A stretch of DNA of 64,000 nucleotides from Humulus lupulus (lineage: Eukaryota; Streptophyta; Magnoliopsida; Rosales; Cannabaceae), in assembly GCF_963169125.1 (NCBI RefSeq), contig NC_084794.1, positions 91,929,018 to 91,993,017 of the forward strand, in the 5' to 3' direction. The translations under genes and the position numbers were made by a program. The number at the start of each line of letters is the position of its first letter. Within the stretch, counting starts at the first letter, position 1. Shown piece after piece: positions 1-10,391 of this stretch. Below the pieces are notes generated by a model. It was not told the DNA's origin and did no database searches. It saw only the letters and a program-made list of their open reading frames with translations.

Positions 1-68
1 AAAATATTGTCTTTGCATCACGACCCGTGGGTCGTGTAATCAAAAGATAGAGAAAATAATAAAAAAGC

Positions 69-3000
69 TCAAGAGGCACTGGGAGCAGGAGGGTCTTTAT
101 CAGCATTCTGATTGCTTGCGTCCTCAACGACCCCTTCTTCTTCAGCACCAGCCAAGCTTGGGGAAGCAGGGATCCTCGCTCTTGCCTCCTCTTCAGCCAG
201 TTGAGTAGTGCAGCGAGCCAGCTCAGCAGTCCGGACATCCTCTGAAAGATAGCTGAAGTCGGCAGCCTGATTGTGTTTCCAGAAGTTGTAAAAACACCGA
301 AGCGTTGTCTTCTTATACCTGTCCAGATTTTTGGAGTTGTCGAGCTTCAGCTGCTCCACCTTGCCCTCAAGAGTAGCGACGGCATCGTCCTTGGACTTAA
401 GCACCTCTTCCAATCTCTTGACTTCGCGAAGATGGGTTCGGCTGGCATCTTGATAATCCTGCCTCTGCTTTATTATAGCTGCCTTTGTAGCTTCAGCCTC
501 TGATAGTTTTGTCACCGCGGCATCCCTCTGCTGAGCCATCGCCTCCAACTCCTTTGCGTGCCTGGCCTCTGCAGCCGAAAGTTCCTCAGTTGCCTTCACC
601 TGGTGCCTCTCGATAGCCTTTTCCCTAGCCTGTTCGATGCTGGCTTGGGTGCGGGTACGAGCAGTGGTGGCAGACAGCAATGCTTGAGGACAGAGGATAG
701 AAGTTGGAACCTATGGCAAAGACTAAAAGACTGAAGCCAAAAAGATAAAGAAGTACTTACGCTGGCTATTTCGTTCAGGGTCCTGTTCAGAATCAGGTCG
801 ACCGTCATACTCTCTACCTCAACCATTGCATCCTTGACACGGTCATTTTTTCCGATGTGCGCAATACGGTCTTTGGCTGCTCGTACGGCACGGCTCGAGA
901 GTTTGGCCCCAAGAGTTTCTTCCCGCTTGTCTTGCTCCCTTCTGGGTGCGGCCAGAGGAGGGTTCATTGGAGCAGGGGGAGTCTCCTTCTCAACAGGGGT
1001 CGAAGGATGAGTAGAAGTTTTCCCAGTAGGCACGTCCCTAGGAGGGTCTTCTATTCGACTCTTTTTTGCAGGTCCCTGGCTCGTCTCGCCAGTATGTCTC
1101 TGTGACGACTTTCTCCGAAGCTAAGGAACTTCCTCTTCCTCCTCAGCCTGGTATAAGTCGAAGATGTTGGGAGTGGCCATATCTGGACATAAGTAAAAAC
1201 ATGCAAAGGGTAAAGATAAAAGCAGATGAAGACTCTTTATCAAAACAAAAAAGAAGGTCACAAAGTTAGTACCCGAGCTACAACTACTGGTCGCTATACT
1301 ATTGACTCTATTAGTCACACACTCACTATCTGGCATGAAGAAGTCTGGACCTAGATTTGGAGTATATGTAAAGTTGCCCTCCCCGTCAAACAAATAACAG
1401 GGAATTGGCAAACTATTTAAAAGCAAAATAATTTTACCGTTCTCATCAGAGGATTCCCCCAGATCCACAACTGGCTCTTTGGCCTTTTGTTTCCCCTTGC
1501 CTTGGGGAGCAGAAGGCCTTTCTGCGGAAGGATTGCCCGTGGGCTCCCTGATTGTAACCCCCGTTGGCCTCCTTCGAGGAGGAGACATGGGAGGTTGCTG
1601 CTCGGGAACCCCCTCGGCAGTGGCATCGTCTACCACGGACCCTCTTGTTTCATGGCGAGGAGCCAGGAGGCCAGACAGCCTCAAGTTTTCATCGGTAACC
1701 AGGGACTTGACGCTTTTTGCTGCGTCTGTCATCCTGGCCAATGTGTTGGACCTCAACACCATGTCTGGTGTTGGGGTCGGGCGTAACCATGGGCCTGAAA
1801 GAAAAAGCACAGTTTGAGAAAAATGAAAGGAGACTCTTTGATTAAAAATTATCGACCAGTCAAAGACAGCACTTACCTCCTCGAGCGAAGGCCAAGTTGT
1901 TGCTGGTTATGTCCGGTGTAAGGAAATACTCCTTACTGTACTGCCCCACGTTCGATATGTGCGTAGTGTCACTCAAGAATGTCCGGTTTGTCTCCTGGTG
2001 ACAGAAGTGGAAGAAACCCGTTCCATATTGTTGCGGGTTGGATTTAAGGTAAAAAAGATAATTGACCTCGTGGGGAGTAGGTTCTGGCCATTTTTTAAGT
2101 TTGTACAAGATATAGAGTGCGGCCAGCATTCTATATCCGTTTGGAGTAATTTGGAAGGGGACGACGTCGAAATAATTCGCCACCCCTTGATAAAAAGGAT
2201 GTAGAGGGAGGAAAGCCCCCGCCTCTATGTGATACCGAGACCAGGCATTGTATATACCTCCGGGGACGTTAGCCCTTTGATCTGCGGCAGGAATTTTGAT
2301 AGTAACCCTAGTGAGGGGATACTTCCTGAAATAGTTAGCAACCATCCGAAGGGCCACTACGCTGGTCGGGGAAATATACCACTCGACATCAGGAATATTC
2401 TGATGTCGAGGGCGGGCTCTAACTTGGATGTTAGGGTCAGGGACAGGATTGTCTCGACCGTTGGTCGAGGAAGCCCTAGCCTGCGAATCAGGCTGGGCAG
2501 GAAGGTTTGGACTATCGGCAGATTCAGGTCTTTTCTTGCCTACAGATTTGGAACGGGCCATTAGAGGAGGAGAAGGACGAGGTCTGGATGAGGATCGAGA
2601 AAAGGGAATCTCGTGGATTCGGGCGGCCGGTTGTTCTTCGCCTTCGAGCAGCTGGGCGAGAAGATCGTCGTCAATGGGCCGCTCACCTCCCCACAAATCT
2701 GGCATCAATGTCTGCAAACAGAAGAATGGGGAGGCGAGGATAAAGAATTTTTAAAGGCTTTTTAGAATAACGATAGTCGAGTATAAAAGCCAAGCTTTTA
2801 TACAACAACATTCTAACAAAAAGCTAAATTTTCCGCACGAACAGTTTGAAAGACGGATTAAAGGGTGAAAGTAAAAAGTTTTTCAAGAAAGCTTTTTCAA
2901 CTCCCCTTAGGGCGCGAAAAACCTATTTTCCAACTAGCCTAAAGATCAAAATTTTACTTTGATTTTACGTCCTAAAAGTACGATCCTAACTAACAAACTA

Positions 3001-3255
3001 ACTCGTAAAACATTCTACTCACAAGCGTCTTAAACCAGAAGCAGATGAACTCAAACAGTCAACATACAGGAGCATGCATCATGAAAATTTGAAGCATAAG
3101 AATTCGAAAACTTACCAAGAAAATGATCGTGGAGATGGAAAAAGGGTCTTCGGAGGTCAGGGAACTCTCGGATTGAGTCTTGAAAATGCAGAAGAATGGT
3201 CTCTGGAGAAGGTTAAAACTCTGGTTTTTAGGGTTTCTTGAGAAGACAATGGCGT
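69..3255 (-). pseudogene. antisense gene of Tat element: Transposase_28-type domain plus coiled coil, spliced
   Basis: A minus-strand gene inside the Tat element. A TATA box lies at 3287-3294. A leader of about 3255-3116 (AAACCCTA-containing) ends at a GTAAG donor, and the acceptor TTTGCAG opens exon 2 at 2711. Exon 2 (2711-1877) contains a GAFLPLHPF...PNGYRMLAALY region of the kind Pfam calls Transposase_28 (PF04195), a plant family of unknown biochemical role. Further GT-AG introns are plausible at 1795-1876 and 683-760, and possibly 1183-1272, although the frame is also open across the last. The last exon (682-69) is rich in Glu, Lys and Ala heptads, a probable coiled coil, and ends ...PAPSAS. 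An in-frame TAG after EEEEEVP (about 1119-1121) breaks it. It is not an ordinary host gene: its place between pol and the 3' LTR recurs in the second Tat element. Confidence 0.7.
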
Positions 3256-3286
3256 GCGTAAAAAGAAAAGGAAGATTTCGAAGGTA

Positions 3287-3294
3287 TTATATAA
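3287..3294 (-). promoter_or_regulatory. TATA box of the antisense gene
   Basis: TTATATAA on the minus strand, about 30 bp upstream of a leader-like stretch that ends in a strong GTAAG splice donor at 3115. The start of transcription near 3255 is inferred from this spacing only. Confidence 0.45.
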
Positions 3295-3516
3295 GTTTGT
3301 CTGTGGCATTAAAAAGGTGATATCATCAGTTTCCCTTTTTTGAAGTATGGGGAAGCGGAATGGCCGTCGAATTATTACTGGGGAACCGAAAAGTCATGAT
3401 TAGACAGAAGTAGGTTACTTTTTCCAAGAACACACGAAGGGTTTTGACACGTAAGGCGGGGTTACCGAAGAATCGTTCGCTCAAAAGTTTATTTATTGCT
3501 CATGATAAATAAACTT

Positions 3517-3526
3517 GGGGGGAAAA
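3517..3526 (+). promoter_or_regulatory. polypurine tract (plus-strand primer)
   Basis: GGGGGGAAAA lies directly before the TG of the LTR at 3527. The same CTTGGGGGGAAAA motif precedes the 3' LTR of the complete Tat element at 24039, which supports both calls. Confidence 0.85.
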
Positions 3527-4119
3527 TGTTATCCAAAAAATTAGCATTGATGATGTGGCAAGTGATCCCTGGACACGTGGCTAACACCTGGAAGAGCTCT
3601 GCTAGGGTATCGACCAGAGGACGTACTAGAAGCAGTAAGCAGCCCAGTCTTACCTACGACCAGTCTGGTCGATAGTTCCGCATGCAATGTCATATTACTG
3701 TAAAGATCTTTGTAGATCCCGAATTTAACTCACACAATCTCCTGAATATCCGATTATTTAGGAGAGAATATTGGCAACTCAATCATGTAATCCCCCTTGA
3801 GCCTATAAATAGGAAAAGATAGCTCAAGGAAGGGACTTTTGGCTTTCGAATTATTTGAGATTAGAGTAATTCTCCTTGGAATATTGTATTGTTCTTGAGA
3901 GGTTAGTGAAACTCATTGAACCATTGTTCTTTGATCACTCCTTTGATTCCTATATCAATAACAGTCTAAGTGGACGTAGGTTATTACCAGATCCTGGGGC
4001 CGAACCACTATAAAAATATCGTGTTCTTATTACTTTTTGTCATTACGTTCTTCTCAACACATTCATTCATATCAAGCATATTCTGACTCCGTGTCAGTTG
4101 ACCAAATTCTGGGTCAACA
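3527..4119 (+). repeat. 3' LTR of Tat-lineage element (593 bp)
   Basis: Starts TGTTATCC after the polypurine tract and ends GGGTCAACA. It contains a TATA box (CTATAAATAGG, about 3803-3813) and a GGGGCCGAACCACTATAAAAAT segment that also occurs in the solo LTR at 52823-54019. The paired 5' LTR is outside the window, so insertion age cannot be estimated. Confidence 0.85.
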
Positions 4120-4230
4120 AAGTTGAACTATGTTAGTTACCAAATATGCAAATTCTTTTTTTCCCTCACTTTATTAGTTTAATATTAGTTTCAAGTCCGT
4201 GATCTTTTTTCAACTTGTTTGTTTCCTTAG

Positions 4231-4745
4231 GGTCCTGTTGCTGGTTATCGAAGTGTATTGAGAACTTTTATTTATACATTTATTGCATCTTATGAGATCA
4301 ATATTTAGGTAATTAGATTAAGTATCTTGAATGACCTTAAGTTGTTTATTTTATTTATATTAATATTTTCTGTTTTGTCTATGTTGCAGCTGGAAGACAG
4401 TACCCTTAATTTGATATTGGATATTCTTTGCAAAGTTTATTGGGGAGAGGTTTGGCTGCATAATGATTGTCTTTCAGGGTTATTTATTGATTATTTTGTT
4501 GATTTTTCATTGGTGGTTCTATTAAAGTTGACATTTTACTTTTCCTTCGTAGTTTTTTTATTGGATTTATTGCTTTAAATTTTTCAGGAATCACTTTGCA
4601 GTCATTTTTGGGACAGAGAAAGTTTTGTTGATGGTCCTATTCACTGTCTTCTTTGTAGTCTAGAAGGTGAATTTCCCTTCAGGACTGTGGAATTTATTCG
4701 CCTCTTATCATCCCTATCTGAAGGAACTTGGCCAGCAGAATGTGT
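4231..4745 (+). pseudogene. NUP188: NUP188-like nucleoporin gene fragment, three exons
   Basis: Three consecutive exons with intact splice sites and compatible phases: 4231-4308, 4390-4449 and 4588-4745. Key peptides are GPVAGYRSVLRTFI, LEDSTLNLILDILCKVY and EGEFPFRTVEFIRLLSSL. They resemble, from memory, the plant nucleoporin NUP188, a large scaffold protein of the nuclear pore. Exon 1 ends in an in-frame TAG (4306-4308) where Gln would fit, so the copy cannot encode a full product. Introns are 81 and 138 bp, so the fragment came from genomic DNA and not mRNA. The donor at 4746 has no recognisable next exon before 6000. The gene is either truncated in place by the Tat insertion at its left or was carried in by the CACTA element that ends at 6770. 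The family name rests on recall and could be confused with the related NUP205. Confidence 0.6.
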
Positions 4746-6379
4746 GTAAGTTTCTTTATTAGCTTTTTCTAGCGATCTCTTTGGTTTTGATTTCATAATA
4801 TTTCTATTTCATATCCAACTAATGATAACATTTTTCTTCTACTTTATATTTTATTTCAACAAGTAATACAAAATTTCGTTTCTTTAAAAAAAATATAAAA
4901 AAATTAATGCAATTCTTTGCTGTTGTCTCCTTATTATCTTATTTTTGCAATCCTGTAAGGATTCTCTCAATGCTTGAACTGAAAACCTTTTTCATATTTT
5001 GTTGTTTCCTCTTATTTGAGGAACTTCTCTGCCTATTATGCATTCAACAACAACACTTAAAGATTCTTTTACTTTGTTGGTGTTCTATTTCCTTTTTGGT
5101 CTTCTAATTTTCTCAGTTTAGACTCACACATTCGTTCATCACCAACATTTTGTGGATTGTGCATGTAAATTGTATATGTGTATATGTATATATTAATAAA
5201 TAAGCTAAGATTATTTATTTAAGAGGAAGAAAATAGAACTAGGCTTCCTCCGCCTAGCTAAAGGAAGGCAATATATATTGAAGCACACTATCTAGTAATG
5301 GTAGATACAAAAAGAAGGGGCAGTCCCTAAATTCTTTGGTTGATGAAACCCAAAGAGACACAATGAAGTGATTTCTTCCACAGAAAACATTTATATTGGA
5401 CCTTGGCATATCTTTAGTGTGTATCTATTTTTTTGGTATCAATCATGGCTTTTAATACGAATGAAACTCATAGTTTGTAGTAACTGAAAGTCTTTTCATA
5501 TTTCTTTGCATTGGGTTGAGGATTCTACAGTAATTTCTGTACGTTTGTAAACACTACACTGTACTATATCAGCGTAATTGACTGCGAATATGTATCACTG
5601 TTTTGTAATTACTTGTTAGTGTCCAAATAACTTAAGGTCTAGAGTTTAGTACCTGTTTGAGCTCCATATTCTATTACACCTCTCCTTTAAATGAGATATG
5701 AGATTCGATGGATCTACCCTAGAAATAATAGTATCATTCTAAATGCTTTTGTAACTCAAATCTCCCAAACTTTTAACATGTTGTCTCAGTAATTTAAGCA
5801 CCTGAACCAGAGATGTCTTTAGGTGAAATTGAGGCCTCTTTAACCTGAAAATGTTAATGTTTGTTTACTGTAATATGTATCTATTCACTGTGTGATAGCA
5901 ATATTTTGAATTTTGAAGTATGTTCATTTGGTATTGCTTGCTTAGGTCTTATATTGTATACAGTTTTATTATTTGATTTTTTTTAAACATATACCTTACC
6001 TTTTATCTGTTATTGCAGGAGAAAAATGTCTCTTTCTCCATCAATTGGAGGAGAAAAGGATACTTAATTTTGAAGGCTTTGTGTTGGGCAGCTGTAGAAT
6101 ATTTTGTGCTGAAAGTAGTAACTTTTCAATATGTTGAATATTTAAGACTACTTGAATACTTAAAGAACATTTTGTTGTTGATGACAGTGTTGAATGTTTT
6201 AAACTAATTTGTGGATTGTTAATACAATGTTGAATGTTTTTACTTGTTGTTATTTGAAAATCAAGTTCATTTGATGATGCTAGTATATATTAGAAAGCTA
6301 ATTTTAATTATATAAAAAAAATTAAAATAGAATAGAATAAATTAGTGTTATATAAATGAATATATAATGAGAATTTAAA
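4746..6379. other. T-rich interval without recognisable gene
   Basis: Intron-like, T-rich sequence after the last NUP188-like exon. A possible 3' splice acceptor (TTATTGCAG, about 6010-6018) is followed by a short open stretch, which could be the terminal exon and 3' UTR of a transposon transcript, but nothing in it matches a family I know. Short open frames here (4907-5107, 6013-6207) are AT-rich and unconvincing. Confidence 0.4.
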
Positions 6380-6770
6380 CTTATCTAAATATTAAAATAA
6401 TACGAAAATTGTGTTATAATATCTATTACAATAATACTTTTTATGTAAAGAATTTTGTTATGCAAACTTCATTATATAACACAAATAATGTGTTATACTA
6501 AAGTGTAGTATAACACAAATTTATAAGTATTGAAATGTGTTATATAATCGACTATAAATAATATAATTAAACACTTATCTATTTATTAAAATAACACAGA
6601 AAGTGTGTTATCATTGACAGTATAATAACACATCTGTATAACAATGATAAAGTGTTATGTAATGTACCCTGACCTACGATAACATAGTCGGTCTTAACAC
6701 ATCAAAAAGTGTTATGGTATGTTTTGATAACACATTTTTGGTGTTATGAAAAGCCTTTTTTCTTGTAGTG
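6380..6770. mobile_element. right terminus of a CACTA (En/Spm) transposon
   Basis: The end TTTTTTCTTGTAGTG (to 6770) is the inverse of CACTACAAGAAAAAA, a typical plant CACTA terminus. Inside it lie many GTGTTAT / ATAACAC repeats in both orientations, which match the subterminal repeats that CACTA transposases bind. The element interrupts a copia gag reading frame exactly at 6770/6771, and CAT (6771-6773) would be its 3-bp target duplication. No left terminus is visible, so the element probably extends left past the Tat insertion and out of the window. Confidence 0.75.
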
Positions 6771-6773
6771 CAT

Positions 6774-7149
6774 GAACAAAAGTTCAAACTCACCTCTAAG
6801 AGTTTGAAGACGGATCTTTTTAACTTGCTCCAGTCCTTTGTTGCAAGTTTAAAGCTTCTCCCACACTTCTTTGGTCGTAGTTGCATTTGAGGTCTTCTCG
6901 AATGCATCTTCATCCATCGCTTGATAGATGAGGTAGAGAGCTTTCTTGTCTCTCTTTCTTGAATCCCTCAAGGCTTCCTGTTGAGCTTGAGAAAGAGCAA
7001 CATCTTCTTGCTCCTTATGGACTTTCTCAAAAATCTCCCAAACATCTTGAGCTCCTAGCTAGTAGCACCTTCATCTTGATACTCCAATTGTCATAGTTGC
7101 TCTTGGTGAGCATTGGAACTTCGAAGGGGATCATTCCTCCACTTGCCAT
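6774..7149 (-). pseudogene. Ty1/copia gag N-terminal fragment
   Basis: Read on the minus strand from the ATG at 7149, it begins MASGGMIPFEVPML and continues with W.IKMKVLL, VWEIFEKV, KALYLIYQAMDEDAFEK, then KKIRLQTLRGEFELL. This is the N-terminal part of copia Gag (DUF4219 and UBN2 regions), the capsid protein of virus-like particles. A 4-bp insertion (about 7055) shifts the frame, and a TAA interrupts it after VWEKL. It stops abruptly at the CACTA terminus. The rest of the copia element is not in the window. Confidence 0.8.
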
Positions 7150-7166
7150 TTTTCTTCAAGAACCTT

Positions 7167-7178
7167 GCTCTGGTACCA
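7167..7178 (-). promoter_or_regulatory. primer-binding site, initiator-Met tRNA type
   Basis: Minus-strand TGGTACCAGAGC, one base different from the canonical TGGTATCAGAGC. It sits 3 bp from the TGTTGAAAAT edge of the LTR at 7182 and 17 bp before the gag ATG. Confidence 0.75.
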
Positions 7179-7181
7179 CTT

Positions 7182-7600
7182 TGTTGAAAATCAAGATGAA
7201 TTTGGGAGAGAACTTGAAGACTTTGTCGAAAACTGATGTTAATATGGGAGATAATATTATGATGGAATAGACTTTTTTTATAGAACTCAACTTGTGTTTT
7301 TGGCTTGATACAAAATGGTGGGACTACATCTCTATTTATAGGATATGGACTTTTCTAGAAACATAATTAAATTATTAGCTAGTAGATTATTCTAGATAAT
7401 TCTCATCTACTAACTAAGAAATGAGAGTTCTAGAATGCTAAAGACTCAAAAACCTCTAGTAAAAACATGAACATTCTAGAAACTCTAGTAAACACATGAA
7501 GACACTAGAAACTCTAGTAAACACATGGAAACTCTAAATTCATAAAAATTCTAGAAACTAACCATAATAAATCAATTTTAATATTTCAATAGAAAAACGA
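7182..7600 (-). repeat. copia 5' LTR (minus orientation), right edge uncertain
   Basis: The left edge is set by the primer-binding site. A minus-strand TATA box (plus-strand CTATTTATA, 7332-7340) fits a copia LTR. Within it TCTAGTAAACACATG-like repeats occur three times (about 7460-7530). I could not find the outer TG/CA edge, so the end coordinate is approximate. Confidence 0.55.
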
Positions 7601-7852
7601 TCATATTTTGAGCACTACCACTTCGACTAATTAAATTAGAAGTTGTTGATTTATAAAGTTGACTCATAGAAGATGAAGCAAATCAAACAAGTTAACGTTA
7701 GAAATGTTCCCCCCAAATTAAAAAAAAAATGTTAGAAAATGTTGTTGTTGGGGGGCCAGGATATTAGGGTGACAAAGGTGAGCATGTATCACTGAACTCG
7801 GAGATGACAATGACAGCTCCAGATCAGTGTTAGCAGTCTTGGGCCTATGTGA
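7601..7852. other. no recognisable feature
   Basis: AT-rich sequence between the copia LTR and the inverted-repeat block that follows. I see no gene or repeat. Confidence 0.4.
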
Positions 7853-8595
7853 CATTGTTTTATGTTTTTTGTTCTCAAAGTTATGTTTTCATAAATGAGA
7901 AAAGAAAATAATTTTTGTAGTTTTATAAAAAGAAGAGTTGTTTGGTTAATATTTTTCCAAAAACAATGTTTTAGTTTTTTTTAAAAGAATATCTTAAATA
8001 AAAAATTAATAAATACATTTACAAAGAGAAAAATCTTTTAAAAGTTTGTAATAAATGATTAGATAAAATAATGTGAAAGAAAAAGTGATGAAAAATAAGG
8101 AGTGAGAAAATAATGAGAGAAAATTGGAGGAAAAAGAAAGTGATGAAAGAGAAATTGAGAAGAGAAAAATTGATGCAAGAAAAAATGAGAGAGAAAGTGA
8201 TGAGAAAAAAACTAAAGAGAGAGAAGTGAGGAGAGAAAAAGTAATTAGAGAGAAAATGAGGAGATAAAAAACGAGAAGAGAAAAAATGGCGAGAGAGAAA
8301 GTGATGAGAAAAAAAATAAAGAGATATAAAATAAGGAGATAGAAAGTGAGGAGAGAGAAATTGATATAAGAGAAAGTGAGGAGAGAGAAACTAATAAGAG
8401 AAAGTAATGTGAGAAAAACTAATGGGAGAAAAAATGATGTGACAATAAATGATTACAGATAATAATAATTAAAAAAGTGATGTGAGAAAAAAATAGACAA
8501 TTTTTTTTTGAGAACAATAGAAAACTTTTTGTTGTTCTCAACATTTTATGTTTTTGTAACTTTGTTTTTAAAATTTGTTTTCTGAAAACAATGTA
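7853..8595. repeat. inverted-repeat block with purine-rich core
   Basis: The left edge ACATTGTTTT and right edge AAAACAATGT are inverse, and both arms carry GTTCTCAA and TTATGTTTT motifs, as in a degraded MITE. The core (about 8040-8480) is almost entirely purine on the plus strand, a degenerate array of GAGAGAAAGTGATGAGA-like units. No target duplication could be recognised. Confidence 0.4.
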
Positions 8596-8649
8596 AAAAA
8601 TTGTTGTTGGGTTACTTGTTTTGAAAAAAAACCTTTCGACACAAGTAAA

Positions 8650-10391
8650 GATCAACTTGCCTATGTTGCATGTGATCAAACAAGTATCGGCTTATGCTAA
8701 CGTTATCAAGGATCTGTGCACTGTTAAAAGAAAGCACCATGTCAAGAAAACTGCATTCTTGACATAATAGGCTAGTGCAGTAATTGATTGCAAGAAACCG
8801 CCTAAGTACAAAGATCCTGGTTGTCCCACCATTTCTTGCCAAATTAGGAAACAGGAATTTAGCCAAGCCCTTCTAGACTTGGGAGCAAGTGTAAATCTCA
8901 TGCCATATTCAATATACTTGCAATTAGGTCTAGGAGAACTCAATCCCACATCAATGGTGCAACAATTGGCTGATCGATCAGTTAAGAAACCTTGGGGAAT
9001 AGTCAAAGATATCTTGATTCAAATTGAAAATTCTATTACATCGTTGGTTTTCTCATCTTATACACTCCATCTGATGTAAGTATGGAATCCAAAATTCCCA
9101 TGATTCTAGGTAAACCCTTTCTTGAAACAACAAATGCTCTCATTAACTATAGGAGTGGTCTCATGAAAATCACTTTTGGGAACATGACTCTAGAAGTGAA
9201 TGTTTTCCACATTGGGAAACAACCACCTGATAACGATGAGTGTTTCCAACCCTTTCTAATCGATACACTTGTTTCAGAAGATGTTGAATCACAATATAAT
9301 TCCAAAAATCTCAATCACCTCTTCCAAATTTCTGAAAATTTTGAGCATGATGAGTCAAAAATCAACCCTGAAATCATCAAACACTCACAAGCTAAAGTAA
9401 CAAATTTTTGGAGCCCACTCTGTGAGGAACTTCCTCACGATAGAGAAAAACCAATACATTCCATTGAAAAAGCTCATCAACCAAAGTTGGCTAAAATTCC
9501 TAAGGCCTAAAACATGTCTTCCTCGGAGCCGATAACATTTTTCCAGTCATAATATCTTCCAAGATAAATGCAAAAGAAGAGCAACAGTTAATCAATGTGT
9601 TGCAAGAACAAAGAGATGCATTAGGATGGATGATAGGTGACATCAAAGGCATCAGTCCTTTGATTTGGCCCATCACATTCAAATGGAAGATGTGGCTATA
9701 CCATATCATGACCCTCAAAGAAGATTTAACCCAACAATGAAGGAAGTGTTAAAGACCGGAGTCTTTAAACTTCTTGATTCTGGGATGATCTATCCTGTTG
9801 TTGACAATAAGTGGGTTAGCCCAACTCGGGTTGTTCCCAAGAAATCGGAGATAACTGTGCTGCAAAATGATAAGGGGGCACTCATGCCTACCAAGGTCAC
9901 AACTAGGTGGTGCATGCACATTGATTATAGAAAATTAAATGCAGCCACCCACAAAGACCATTTTCCACTTCCATTCATCAATCAAATATTGGAACATGTG
10001 GTGGGTCATCTTTTCTATAGATTTCTTGATGGTTACTCATGGTATTACCAAATTGAAATTGCCCTAGAAGATCAGGATAAGACCACATTTACTTGTCCTT
10101 TTGGTACTTATGATTTTCGGAGTATGCCATTTGGCTAGTGTAATGCTCCAACCGCTTCTAGAGATGCATGATTTGAATATTTAGCGATATGATCGAGAAA
10201 TGCATGAAAGTATTCATGGATGATTTGACAGTGTTTGGAGATTCATTTGAATAAATCATTCTCAATTTATAATTTGTGCTTAAACGATGTAAAGAGAAAG
10301 TCTTCGTACTAGAGTGAGAGAAATGTCATTTCATGGTGCCATCTGGCATAGTCTTGGGGCATGTTGTTTCAGAACGAGGAATTGTGGTCGA
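8650..10391 (+). pseudogene. Athila-like Ty3/gypsy pol, protease and RT part
   Basis: A degraded polyprotein. LCTVKRKHHVKK (about 8715) is followed by the protease-region motif LLDLGASVNLMPYS (8870-8910), LADRSVK, ILGKPFLETTNALIN and FGNMTLEVNVF. Reverse transcriptase then gives WVSPTRVVPKK, DYRKLNAATHKDHFPLPF, FLDGYSWYYQIEIA, TTFTCPFGTYDFRSMPFG and the catalytic FMDD (about 10210). There are several frameshifts and stops, including 9078-9080, 9508-9510 and 10136-10138. It is cut at 10391 by a solo LTR and resumes at 11439. The lineage assignment to Athila rests on the protease and RT motifs. Confidence 0.75.

Larger units (their letters stand above)
1..4119 (+). mobile_element. Ty3/gypsy Tat-lineage element, 3' part only
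   Basis: The 3' third of an LTR retrotransposon that enters from left of the window. In order it holds a minus-strand coding region (69-3255), a short spacer, a polypurine tract (3517-3526) and a 593-bp LTR. This is the same architecture as the complete element at 12383-24797, but the sequences differ, so it is a separate family of the same clade. The gag-pol genes and 5' LTR lie outside the window. The bases after the LTR (AAGTT, 4120-4124) would be the right target duplication, but the left one is not visible. It has inserted into sequence that carries the NUP188-like exons. Confidence 0.85.

Noticed and set aside
4327..4578. 83-residue open frame with hydrophobic C-terminus, like a small membrane protein
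   Set aside because: It starts in an intron, covers exon 2 of the NUP188-like fragment and runs into the next intron. The hydrophobic part is translated T-rich intron.
5551..5562. CACTACACTG as a possible left end of the CACTA element at 6770
   Set aside because: It lacks the CAAGAAAA continuation and has no subterminal repeats beside it.
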